Source: Garcia nutans
Taxonomy: Eukaryota; Streptophyta; Magnoliopsida; Malpighiales; Euphorbiaceae
Direction of reading: 5' to 3'
Length of the DNA: 64,000 nucleotides
Assembly (NCBI GenBank): GCA_947685225.1
Contig: CANTUV010000015.1
Span: forward strand, 7,440,001-7,504,000
The stretch's first letter is position 1. Each line of letters opens with the position of its first letter. Under the pieces are notes generated by a model, which was not told where the DNA came from, made no database searches, and saw only the letters and a program-made list of their open reading frames with translations. This document shows positions 54,787 through 64,000 of this stretch, in pieces. A program made the position numbers and the translations under genes.

Positions 54787-57775
54787 TGTAACACCCCTTC
54801 CCAACCTACATATGTAAGCTGAGTAGAGGTGCCACACTATCCTAATTGTTGCTACCAATTTACTTAGTCAAATTGTAGTTCTGATTTTTACAGAAATTTT
54901 GCCATAGTTCCGCCTAGAAATTTGGATCCCAAGTGTCGTCAAAACTTGTTTTTCTGATTTTTGAAAACATTTTACACATACCAATGTGAATAAGAATACC
55001 ATCAAATTTAATGCACTCCCAATGAATCCACCTTATACCCTCAACTACAAACCTGCACGAAGAGTTCACACTTCTAATATAACATAAAGTAAAGATTTAT
55101 GATTATTACATACTACTAACATACAATTATAACATAGAAAATCTCTTTTATATTTATTCAAATACATGCCACAACTATCAACTCATAATGGAACTAAAAG
55201 ATCTACCCCTGAGATTTGCTGTGGTCTGGTCGTTGCTTCTCCAAGATTTATCTACTGCTTCGAACCTACGAGTCAAGGAAAACTTAACTCGCTGAGCGTT
55301 GTTGCTCAGTGGGTACTTTACCAATAAAAATAAAAGTAATACATGAAAGTATTCGAAGTAAAAAGGAAATAATAAAATCAACAATCAACCAACATTATAC
55401 CAATAGAAATCGTGATACATTCAGTATGATATGTTTTCAATAATGTAAAATCATAATTCAAATTCATTTGCATTATATAGTTCAACGAAAAATAATATGT
55501 CTTTGATCCAGGCTCTACTGGTATATAAGGAACCATAGTGATAAGGCAGTGGCCCTCACCACTGTAACATAGGTGGCCCTCACCACCGATATCAGATCAC
55601 AGGAATGGCCCTCACCATCCTAGTTATAACCAATGGCCCTCACCATTGGCCCCCAATGGCCCTCACCATTGAGTTCAGATCATATCAATTCAATCACAAT
55701 ATCAAGCAGTACTGCATAAGTTAGTATAGTGCACCATACCCTTATCTACCACTCCCACTATCCAGTAGAGCAAAAAGATTTAAATGATTCAATTTAAGTC
55801 TCAAACCTCATTTTAGGATGACTCGCGAAATCATTTTAAATTCCCATCGCACTTTGCCATTTATGCCGCGCAACACATTCTTTAGTCAAACCATTCCCCT
55901 TTTTCGCATATTTAACATCCACAATAAACACATCAAACATTTCAAAGCATTTCTCAAAATATCACAAATTGACCAAATGAATAGTGTTGCGGCGAGACAA
56001 ATCGGCAACGCAAAATGGCATGACCAAATGAATAGTAAAATCTGGGTTTTCGTCAAAATTTCAGTCCACTTCAATCATGCATTTGACCAAGTACATGATC
56101 TTATTTTTGGCTGAAATTTTACAGAAAACTTATTTCATATGTTGACTAATTGCATGTAAAATTTCGTTGAAAAATTCATTCATTTGCTGCCTCAAACGAT
56201 TTCCACAAAAAGGTCCAGAAAGCTGTCTTTTTGGGACCATTTCGGCCCAAACACATGAAATGCATAGGATAGTTTATTTTTCTTTTGCAAATCAATATTA
56301 AGGCTTCTTTAATGGTAAAGTGAAGATTCAAACACTTCCCTTTGACAACTTTTGCATGTTTAACTCAAATCAATATATTTAAGCATCAACAACAAAACTT
56401 TCATAAACCAAAGTTTGTAAAGCATCAAACCAAAATTAATTATTTAAAAGTAAAGTACCAAACTAATTATTCAAAGGTAGAGTACCAAACCTTATTTCTT
56501 TAATTCCTCTTGGCTTTTCTTTCTTCTCCTTCTTTAATTCTTTATTTCTCCTTCAATCAATTCAAGATACAACATAAACCTTAGAAATTCAAAATAATAA
56601 GTTATCCTCCATTTCTTTTCTAACCGAAACCCTAATCCAACCTTATTAATCTTTATACATCTTGATTCTTCCATTTAATCAATTAATATCCTCACTTACT
56701 TAATATTTTTCCAATTCTACATAAAGACTCTAATTTCCAATCTTCTAATAAATATATAACTACCTAAAATTAATACTAAAATCAAAGTCTACTTACTAGA
56801 AAACCTTAAAAACATACCTTAAAAATCAAATTTGGAGAAACTTAGAAGTCCTTTGGTGTTTCCCTTTGTTGGCCGAAATTTGCAAGTGGAAAAGAGAGAA
56901 ATTGGTTCTTCATATCACATATATTTATATACAAAAGAAATGATGATCACCTTGCCCACTTGTCCACTTTTTCTCTTTCTTCATTTATTACACATTTATT
57001 ACACATGCTAAATGTTTTCTTTTGATTGGCCAACCTTTGATTTTTATAACTTCCTTTTTCCTTTACTTCTTTCCACTTGTCTCTCTTCCCATTGGATCTC
57101 ATAAAGTTGTCCCGGGTTACCCATCCGGTCCCGACACGAAACCGAGCCACATTACGTTCCGGCGATTAATCGATCATATCTTTTAAACCGTATAGCTCCA
57201 CGAGTCAAACTATATATGGTTTTGATCCTCTCGACCTCTACTTTCTATTTCTAAGATCTATTTTAGGTTTCTAAGTCATTTTGAAAAATTACCGGTAAGC
57301 CCTCAACTTTTTACAAAATTCCCTTTTGGTCCTATTTTTGCTCGGGTTTTCTCCGGCTTCGTTTCCACTGACGATCGTTTCATATTTAACCTCTCGCCAT
57401 TCTCTACGTACTCACGTCTTTATTTCCTACCCTAAATTCATGTATAACTTTAATTGATAATGACCAAAATGCCCTTAGTCAACATTTCTTCATTTTTCTT
57501 TAACGGGACATTTCCTGGAAAAACCGTTACACGTCGTTGCGATCCGATTTTTCTCTACATTCCATTTTTGGAATCTGTTATATGCACTATTAAGAACATC
57601 CGGTGCAACTTTCTTTGAAATTACATCTACGTCCCCAACTTTATTAAAAATTACAATTATGTCCCTTTTGTCATACAACCTTATCTAGGGCTGTTATTAA
57701 GAATTATCTTCTCCTTTTCCCTACTCTCGCTATGCACGTGTCTACACTGCATAAATGCAGTAGGTGGATGTGACA
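54787..57775 (-). repeat. Tekay-like LTR, right copy
   Basis: 2,989 bp, exactly 23 bp shorter than the left copy because of one lost repeat unit. TATA box at about 56,923-56,931 (minus). It serves as 5' LTR of the first unit and 3' LTR of the second. Confidence 0.93.
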
Positions 57776-57792
57776 GTTCCTTCCTCGTTAAT

Positions 57793-59046
57793 TTAAGCTT
57801 CGTCCCGAAGCTCATCAAGTGAAAACAAATATGGGTATTGCTTCTTCATAGTTTCTTCACGTTCCCATGTAGCTTCTTCTACTTTGTGATTCCTCCAAAG
57901 CACTTTGACCAATGGAATCTTCTTATTTTGCAACTCTTTGATTTCACGTGCTAGGATCTCTACCGGCTCTTCCTCATATGTCATTTCAGGCTGAATCTCA
58001 ATATCTTGAACTTGTATGATGTGGGTTGGATCTGAACGATACCTCCTTAGCATCGAAACATGGAAAACATCATGTATTTTATTTAATTCAGGTGGTAACG
58101 CCAACTGGTAAGCTACCGGACCTACCCGTTTAATAATTTCATATGGTCCGATGAATCTAGGGCTTAGCTTGCCTTTTTGTTTAAATCGTAACACTTTCTT
58201 CCAAGGAGAGACTTTGAGGAACACTCTGTCACCTACCTCAAACTGTATGTCTTTCCTTTTTAGATCCGCATATGATTTTTGCCTGTCCGCTGCTGCTTTT
58301 AATCGGTCTCGAATGATTTCTACCTTCTCTTCAGTTTCCTTAACTATGTCTGGCCCCAACATCTTTTCCTCACTCAATTCTGTCCAGCAAACTGGAGTTC
58401 TGCATTTTCGACCATACAGTGCTTCGTAAGGTGCCATTTGTATGCTGGATTGATAACGGTTGTTGTACGCGAATTCCATTAAGCTTAGGTGTTTGTCCCA
58501 ACTACCTTTAAATTCTAAAACGCACGCCCTCAGCATATCTTCTAAAATTTGAATCACTCTTTTCGACTGTCCGTCTGTCTGGGGATGAAATGCTGTGCTG
58601 TGGTAAGTTCGAGTTCCAAGGGCTGTTTGTAACTTCTGCCAAAAATTTGACGTAAAACGTGGGTCTCGATCGGATATGATCGAAGTTGGAACTCCGTGGA
58701 GACGTATAATCTCTTTGATATACAAGTCTGCCAACTTGTCTAGCGAGTAATCCACACGTACTGGTATGAAATGAGCGGACTTAGTAAGCCGGTCTACGAT
58801 TACCCAAATCGCGTCATGTTTGTCCCCTGTCATAGGCAATCCTGTGACAAAATCCATAGTAATACGATCCCATTTCCAGGTTGGAATCGTAATAGGTTGT
58901 AGTAGCCCTGAGGGTAGTTGATGTTCCGCCTTCACTTGCTGATAGGTTAGACACTTCATTACGTGATCAACGATATCCTTTTTCATTCCTGGCCACCAAT
59001 AATACTCCTTCAAGTCCCGATACATTTTCGTTACTCCTGGATGCAT
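57793..59046 (-). pseudogene. Tekay-like integrase and chromodomain, second unit
   Basis: 417-residue frame starting MHPGVTKMYRDL, downstream of the stop at 59,071. Compared with the first unit the second zinc Cys is Tyr (CLTYQQ, codon near 58,944) and the catalytic Glu of the D-D-35-E triad is Lys (QTDGQSKRV, codon at 58,561-58,563). Chromodomain is intact. The integrase would be inactive even without the upstream stop. Confidence 0.92.
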
Positions 59047-59070
59047 TGTATAAGGACTGTTATGAGCTTC

Positions 59071-61636
59071 TTACAAAATCTGCTTCTTCAGCTCCTTGGA
59101 CTTAGGTACCACCATTCTCCTCTTGTAGTAGAGAATACCATCAGGATGAATTTGATAGTCTCCTGAAGAGTTCTCCTGTGTCTGTTGACTCCACTTCTTC
59201 ACTTGTTCATCTTCCTTCTGAGCCTCACATATTTGTTGATGTAAATTAGGTCGCACGTGCATTTCTGCAAAGATAGCTCCATCTTCTGTAGGTTTTAACG
59301 TTACCCTCATAGCACTCAGCGCTTGCATTGACTTCCTACTAAGTGCATCTGCTACGACATTCGCTTTGCCCGGGTGATAATTAATCGTATAGTCGTAGTT
59401 GGCTAACCATTGCATCCATTTTCGCTGTCGCAGGTTTAAATCTTTCTGCGTGGGCAAATATTTCAGGCTTTGATGATCCATAAAGATGTAACATTTTTCC
59501 CCGTATAAGTAGTGCCTCCACGTCTTGAAAGCCAAAACAATCGCTGCTAGCTCTAAGTCATGCGTAGGATAATTCTTTTCATGTGGCTTGAGCTGTCGAG
59601 AGACATACGCAATGACTTTGCCTTCCTGCATCAATACACAACCTAACCCGATATGGGATGCATCGCTATAAATCACAAAATCTTTTCCTGATTCTGGTTG
59701 TGTAAGAATAGGCGCTTCAGTAAGTTTTTGTTTCAGCTTTTCAAAGCTCCTTTGACAAGCGTCGGTCCACTGGAATTTGGCATTCTTCTGAAGTAGCTTG
59801 GTCATAGGTACGGCGATCATGGAAAACCCTTTAACGAATCTCCGATAATATCCTGCTAATCCCAAGAAACTACGGACTTCCGTTACTGTCTTAGGTGACT
59901 TCCATTCCAATACTACTTCTATTTTCTTGGGATCGACCCTTATTCCTTCTGCCGATACAATATGTCCCAAGAAAGCTACTTCTTCCAACCAAAATTCGCA
60001 TTTGCTGAACTTAGCGTATAACTGCTTTTCTCGCAGGGTTTGCAAAAAAATTCTAAGGTGACGATCATGGTCCTCTCGATTCTTTGAATACACCAATATG
60101 TCGTCAACGAATACAACCACGAACTGATCCAAATACGGGTGCAAGATTCTATTCATCAGATCCATGAATACTGCAGGTGCGTTCGTTAATCCGAAAGGCA
60201 TAACAATGAATTCATAATGTCCATAGCGAGTTCTGAATGCGGTTTTTGATATGTCTTCATCTTTAATTCCCAATTGATGATAACCCGATCGTAGATCAAT
60301 TTTTGAAAAGACTCCAGCACCTTTGAGTTGATCAAACAGATCATCTATGCGAGGTAACGGATACTTGTTTTTGATGGTCAGCTTATTAAGTTGACGGTAA
60401 TCTACACACAACCTTAAGGATCCGTCTTTCTTTTTCACGAACAATACTGGTGCTCCCCATGGTGACACACTTGGCCTTATGAACCCCTTGTCTAAAAGTT
60501 CTTGTAGCTGTACCTTTAATTCTTTTAGCTCCGCTGGCGCCATTCGGTAAGGTGCGATGGATACTGGTGCAGCTCCCGGGTACACGTCTATGATGAATTC
60601 CACCTCTCGTTTAGGTGGTAATCTGGGTAAATCATCAGGAAATACGTCGGGAAAATCGCATACAGTAGGTATATCTTGTAACTTTGGTGCCTCTTCTTTC
60701 GCTACTAATGCACATACCAGGTATGCCTCGCAACCTTTTTGCACTAACCTCTTAGCCGTCATGGCAGAAATGATGTTAGTTAGATAATCCTTCCTTTTTC
60801 CTACTAGGGTCACTTCGTCACCGTCTGCAGTATACAAGGTAACTCTCTTCCATTTACAGTCAACTAGTGCATCGTACTTGGCCAACCAATCCATCCCAAG
60901 AATAGCATCGAATTCTTGAAATGGTAGTTCAAATAAATCTCCCCAAAAGATATGTCCGTGTATCTCTACGGGGCAATCTTTCACTACCTTCCTAGTAATC
61001 ACCTCATTTCCTAATGGGTTGGTAACTAATATTCCTTCTTTCTCTAGTTCTACCTTTAGGTCCTCAAGTTTTTCATTTTTCGTGCATATATATGAGTGTG
61101 AAGAACCTGGATCTATTAAAACGTAAAGCGGAACCCCAAACATAGACAACTGACCTGCAATCACGTCTAGCGCTTCTTCGTCTTCTCGCCCCCTCATGGC
61201 ATACATTCTAGCAGGAGCCCTTGCTTCTGGTCGATTCACCGTTTCAGATTGCACACGCGATGGATTTTCGCTCCTTCCTCTACCTCGGCCTCGACCTGCT
61301 GCCGCTTGCGATCTCTCAGTATCCCTAGATAGATTCTGTATTCGCTGGGGACACTCTCGCATAAGGTGGTCTAAAGATCCACATATATAACATGCAAATT
61401 TCCGACCCCAACATTCTCCCGTGTGACGGCGTCCGCATTGATCACAGCGTGGATTATTATTTTCGCCTTCATTACCTCTCGGACCGATAAAAAAGTTACC
61501 TCCGCTTCGGCTGAATCCTCTTCCTTGTCCTCTTCCGGATCGTCCCGTACTAGCGACTGAGGTAGTTTGACTTAAGCCACCGCGAATTGATCCCTGACTA
61601 TAACCTCGACGTTGACCGCCTCCCGTGGAACCACTG
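59071..61636 (-). pseudogene. Tekay-like gag end, protease, RT and RNase H, second unit
   Basis: The open frame runs from the SIRE-like junction through an intact CCHC knuckle (CYICGSLDHLMREC, with GGA where the first unit has a stop), protease LIDPGSSHSYI, RT with FVDD and RNase H, to a TAA at 59,071-59,073 where the first unit has the Gln codon of QILQEAHNS. The 18 codons upstream of 61,636 in the same frame belong to the SIRE-like LTR and are not gag. In the RNase H region FTDH of the first unit reads FMDH. Confidence 0.9.
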
Positions 61637-61660
61637 TGTTGTCCCAAGATGGCAACCAAG

Positions 61661-61673
61661 AGGGGGGGGGGGT
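61661..61673. repeat. poly-G run in the SIRE-like LTR
   Basis: An uninterrupted G run of about 10-11 bases ahead of tgaattgg, close to the LTR end. Length may be affected by sequencing error. Confidence 0.7.
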
Positions 61674-61839
61674 GAATTGGTTTTCTCAAGAATTAATGAC
61701 AATTTAAAAAACTCAACAATCAAGAAATGCGGAATAGAGAGTTGGTTGAGTAATGGAAGAAAGAAAGAACACACAAGATTTATAGTGGTTCGGATTTACT
61801 TCAATCCTACATCCACTTCCTTAACAACTTGTTAAGGTT

Positions 61840-62060
61840 CCACTAATCTTTGAAGTTTTTACAAGCTTACTTCCAACTTTGGTGTTTTCACAAGTTCACA
61901 CCTAACTTCACAAGTGTTTTTCTTAGGCTCACACTCACAACCCAAACAAGAGTTTTACAAGGCTTACTCTCACAACCTAACAAGAGTTTTACAAGGCTTA
62001 CTCTCTCAACCCAAGTGTTTCCCAAGCTTACACTCAAACTTATACAATGGTGTTTTCAAT
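61840..62060. repeat. tandem repeats of about 34 bp in the SIRE-like LTR
   Basis: Units around caagagttttacaaggctta and cacaagtgttttc alternate five to seven times downstream of the TATA box, in the transcribed part. Confidence 0.65.
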
Positions 62061-62264
62061 GCTAACACCTAACATACATTACAATTTAATTGTAAGTTTA
62101 AGTAAATGAAAATTTGTTGCTTGGCTATTACAATCTGATTTCTTGCTTATTCCTTTTTTGTTTTCTCAGAGAGACATTGTATTTATAGCCATTGTGGTCT
62201 TACTAGCCGTTATAGACATTAAGAATAATGTATTGGTAGATTAGACCTTCTTTACTTAAACTGC

Positions 62265-62955
62265 CCGAAGCACTTCGCGGTCGCCCTTCATGCAAGGATG
62301 GTCGCGCTCATGCTTCTCGCGGTCGTCCTTTAACAGGGGACGGTCGCTACTTTTGAAAAGACTTCAACGGTCGAATTTTAGTGCTCTGCAGCTGGAATCT
62401 TGCCCATGCTGTGTTTGTCGGACCGGCTTCTTGCCCAGCTGTGTTTGTCGGGACGGTCGCGCCTAGCAATGGTGCGGTCGCCCTTTTTGAATAATCAAGT
62501 GGGTTTATAACGGTCATATTACGTGTCATTCTCTGACAGGGCAAAATTGAATGTCCGCCATAATTTGAATGTCGCGGTCGCCCTATGTAGATTATCGCGG
62601 TCGAATTGAGAAACTCGCGTCAAACTTCTGGACGCTCCTGAGGACGCGAAACCTACTGTCTCTTCAAACAATTTCTTCTTGAATGGTAGAGCGGTCGCGA
62701 TTCTGAATGGGGCGGTCGCTAAAGTGATAAGCGAGGTCGAGTCATTCACCGTTCTTGTCACCGCGAACCTTACTGTGATCGTAATGATTTAAGTTCCTTG
62801 AGTAGCGGTCGTGCAAATATTCGGACGGTCGCTATTCTGTAGGAGCGGTCGCGACATAGGTCGAACTTCTGACCGCGAAACCTACTGTGATAAGATTTCT
62901 TCTTTTAATTACATGGAGCGGTCGTATTCAGGTGAGGTGCGACCGCTATAAGTGT
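62265..62955. repeat. GCGGTCGC motif array in the SIRE-like U3
   Basis: About 17 dispersed copies of gcggtcgc, cggtcg or their complement within 690 bp, all upstream of the TATA box in element sense. The region is CpG-rich against an AT-rich background. Confidence 0.8.
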
Positions 62956-63069
62956 TCTGTTCACCTTATTTGAAGTAACCTAATCCTGCAACAAGATTTC
63001 TCAAACACAAGTTAAATAGATCATCCATTTGAGTTGTCAAGGATCAAAATTAAGGTCATTTGTCTAACA

Positions 63070-63090
63070 ATCTCCCCCATTTTGACTTTG
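63070..63090 (-). promoter_or_regulatory. polypurine tract of the SIRE-like element
   Basis: The minus strand reads gtcaaaatgggggagat directly before the LTR start, the usual form in SIRE-type elements. Confidence 0.8.
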
Positions 63091-63521
63091 ACAATTTCAA
63101 ATGGAATGATAAGAAAAATAATAAGTCATGGTTAAGAGCATTGTGATTATTAGATTATCTTGGTGCACATGTTATTGTTTGATGCAAACATTTTTTCTTA
63201 TTTGCAAATGTTCAATAAATTTCAACAAGAAATTAACTCCCCCATAAACATTTTTCCCTAATTTGCAAATGTTCAAACAGATTGTTGTTCTTGTTCTTAT
63301 TTCTCCCCCATAATTTTCTTATTTCTCCCCCATAATTTTATTGACATTCCATTTATAATTTTCTCTCCCCCATTGGCATAGGCAAAATGAAATAAATGTT
63401 AAGCAAAATACAAATGGAAATATAAACATGGAAATATATAGATTGAAGTGGAGGAAAATACAAAACAGAAAGCAAATTAGCAAACATATGAAAATGCAAG
63501 CAAAAATAGACTAAGGCTAAG
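63091..63521 (-). other. 3' non-coding region of the SIRE-like element
   Basis: AT-rich, with three or four ctcccccat blocks (63,236, 63,303, 63,325, 63,365), which are extra purine-rich tracts on the element strand. No gene seen. Confidence 0.6.
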
Positions 63522-64000
63522 CTATTCTGAGTCATCATCTAACTCTAACTCTTCTTCAACTAAAGGAGCTTTCCCCTTATCTTGAGGTGCAACAGAGGCA
63601 GAGCTAGTGCTAATGGACTCTTCTTCTTCAGCAACGCTTTGGGTGTGATCACTTATATCCCAATCTTCAAGATTGCATTGAGGCAAGTCCAATTTGCCTT
63701 GCATATCATAAAGATCATGATGCATGTGGGATATAAGGTCTATCCTCTTGTTTAAGTGCTGGAATCTCTTGGAAACACTTTTCTTGAACTTAGTGAGTTT
63801 CCTTGAGAGAGTCTTGATAGCTTGGAGAATGAGTTGTGTGGAGGATGAAGCAGTTTCTTTAGCAGCTTTTGATGAAGTTGCTTTTGGATGTAATTCTACT
63901 GCAACTTCTACAGAATCTCCCTCTTCCTCAATTGTATACCTTGGCCTTTTCTTTTGTTTATCCATAACTCCTTTCTTGCCATAGCAGTATACATATGACC
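63522..64000 (-). CDS. C-terminal part of a SIRE-like extra ORF (env-like position), partial
   Basis: Minus-strand frame open from the right window edge to a stop at 63,522. A Met at 63,965 (MDKQKKRPRYTIEEEGD) need not be the start, since no stop precedes it inside the window. The protein is hydrophilic with Lys/Arg-rich and Glu-rich ends and a central heptad-like stretch (IKTLSRKLTKFKKSVSKRF, then LNKRIDLISHMHHDL) that suggests a coiled coil; the tail is acidic (EEELELDDDSE). No membrane segment is seen. SIRE elements carry an extra ORF between pol and the 3' LTR, and this one is in that place, 430 bp before the polypurine tract. The assignment is by position and composition only. Confidence 0.5.
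   Translation of the reverse strand, partial: SYVYCYGKKGVMDKQKKRPRYTIEEEGDSVEVAVELHPKATSSKAAKETASSSTQLILQAIKTLSRKLTKFKKSVSKRFQHLNKRIDLISHMHHDLYDMQGKLDLPQCNLEDWDISDHTQSVAEEEESISTSSASVAPQDKGKAPLVEEELELDDDSE

Larger units (their letters stand above)
46739..57775 (-). mobile_element. Tekay-like chromovirus, first unit (LTR-internal-LTR)
   Basis: Minus-strand Ty3/gypsy element with LTRs at 46,739-49,750 and 54,787-57,775 and a 5,036-bp internal region. Termini are tgtaacaccc and gatgtgaca on the plus strand. By eye I count about 14 substitutions and one 23-bp repeat unit between the LTRs, so insertion or rearrangement is recent. A further internal region follows the second LTR directly, making a partial tandem. 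The possible left target site is aataa (46,734-46,738); the matching right end is not present. Confidence 0.92.
57776..61636 (-). mobile_element. Tekay-like second internal region, truncated in gag
   Basis: Copies 49,751-53,611 with an 8,025-bp offset throughout. It ends at 61,636 where the SIRE-like LTR begins inside the gag Gly/Arg-rich segment. The rest of gag, the primer site and the third LTR are not in the window. Confidence 0.92.
61637..63069 (-). mobile_element. SIRE-like Ty1/copia 3' LTR
   Basis: 1,433 bp from tgttgtccca to gtctaaca on the plus strand, followed by a polypurine tract on the minus strand and cutting the Tekay-like gag. The sense-strand start tgttagacaaatgacc after gggggagat is typical of SIRE/Maximus copia elements. 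A minus-strand TATA box (ctataaata) is at 62,180-62,188. The element continues past the right window edge, so its second LTR and target duplication cannot be seen. Confidence 0.75.

Noticed and set aside
61637..61689. An 18-residue N-terminal start for the second Tekay-like polyprotein
   Set aside because: These codons are inside the SIRE-like LTR and include the poly-G run; they are a chance fusion at the insertion junction.
1..64000. Host single-copy genes, tRNA or rRNA genes
   Set aside because: I found no cloverleaf with A and B boxes and no non-transposon coding frame; tRNA-like matches are the primer-binding sites.

Overview
This window is plant nuclear DNA, most likely from a dicot, and consists almost entirely of transposable elements. 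I see no host housekeeping gene, tRNA, rRNA or CRISPR array. The evidence is a nest of LTR retrotransposons with plant-specific features: an initiator-Met-tRNA primer site in two elements, an Asp-tRNA-type primer site in an Athila-like element, a chromodomain-type Ty3/gypsy polyprotein, a SIRE-like copia LTR, plus a plant mobile domain (PMD) gene and a gene resembling the plant DUF7745 family. Family names rest on motifs read by eye; no database search was possible.

Layout. 1-564: remnant of an Athila-like LTR. 565-20,136: a decayed Tat-lineage (Ogre/Retand-like) Ty3/gypsy element on the minus strand (element I). It has two LTR pieces (A, B), 24-bp minisatellites, a plus-strand PMD gene, a plus-strand DUF7745-like gene, then minus-strand integrase, RNase H, reverse transcriptase, protease and gag. 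A 2,545-bp solo LTR with a perfect 5-bp target duplication interrupts the polymerase. 20,137-22,615: an inverted fragment from another copy of the same family. 22,616-25,200: LTR D and its adjoining 3' region. 25,201-46,738: element II, a second Tat-like copy with the same gene order (LTR E, PMD, DUF7745-like gene, minus-strand integrase/RNase H). It is broken by an internally deleted Athila-like element (27,659-33,044) and by a complete 7.2-kb CRM-like element (33,616-40,816) that splits the PMD gene inside an exon.

46,739-61,636 holds a young Tekay-like chromovirus arranged LTR-internal-LTR-internal with an exact 8,025-bp period over the internal region. Its two LTRs differ at about 14 positions plus one 23-bp repeat unit. 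The second internal copy is cut at 61,636 by a SIRE-like copia LTR (61,637-63,069), whose internal region runs off the right edge.

How the parts relate. Each Tat-like element has a minus-strand LTR promoter for gag-pol. In element I there are also plus-strand TATA boxes ahead of the PMD and DUF7745-like genes, so antisense spliced genes converge on the 3' end of pol. The same gene order, intron positions and TATA spacing occur in both copies, so this two-gene antisense cassette is a family trait and is the most interesting content here. Every coding region in the window carries at least one break, or is cut by an insertion or by the window edge; nothing here looks autonomous.
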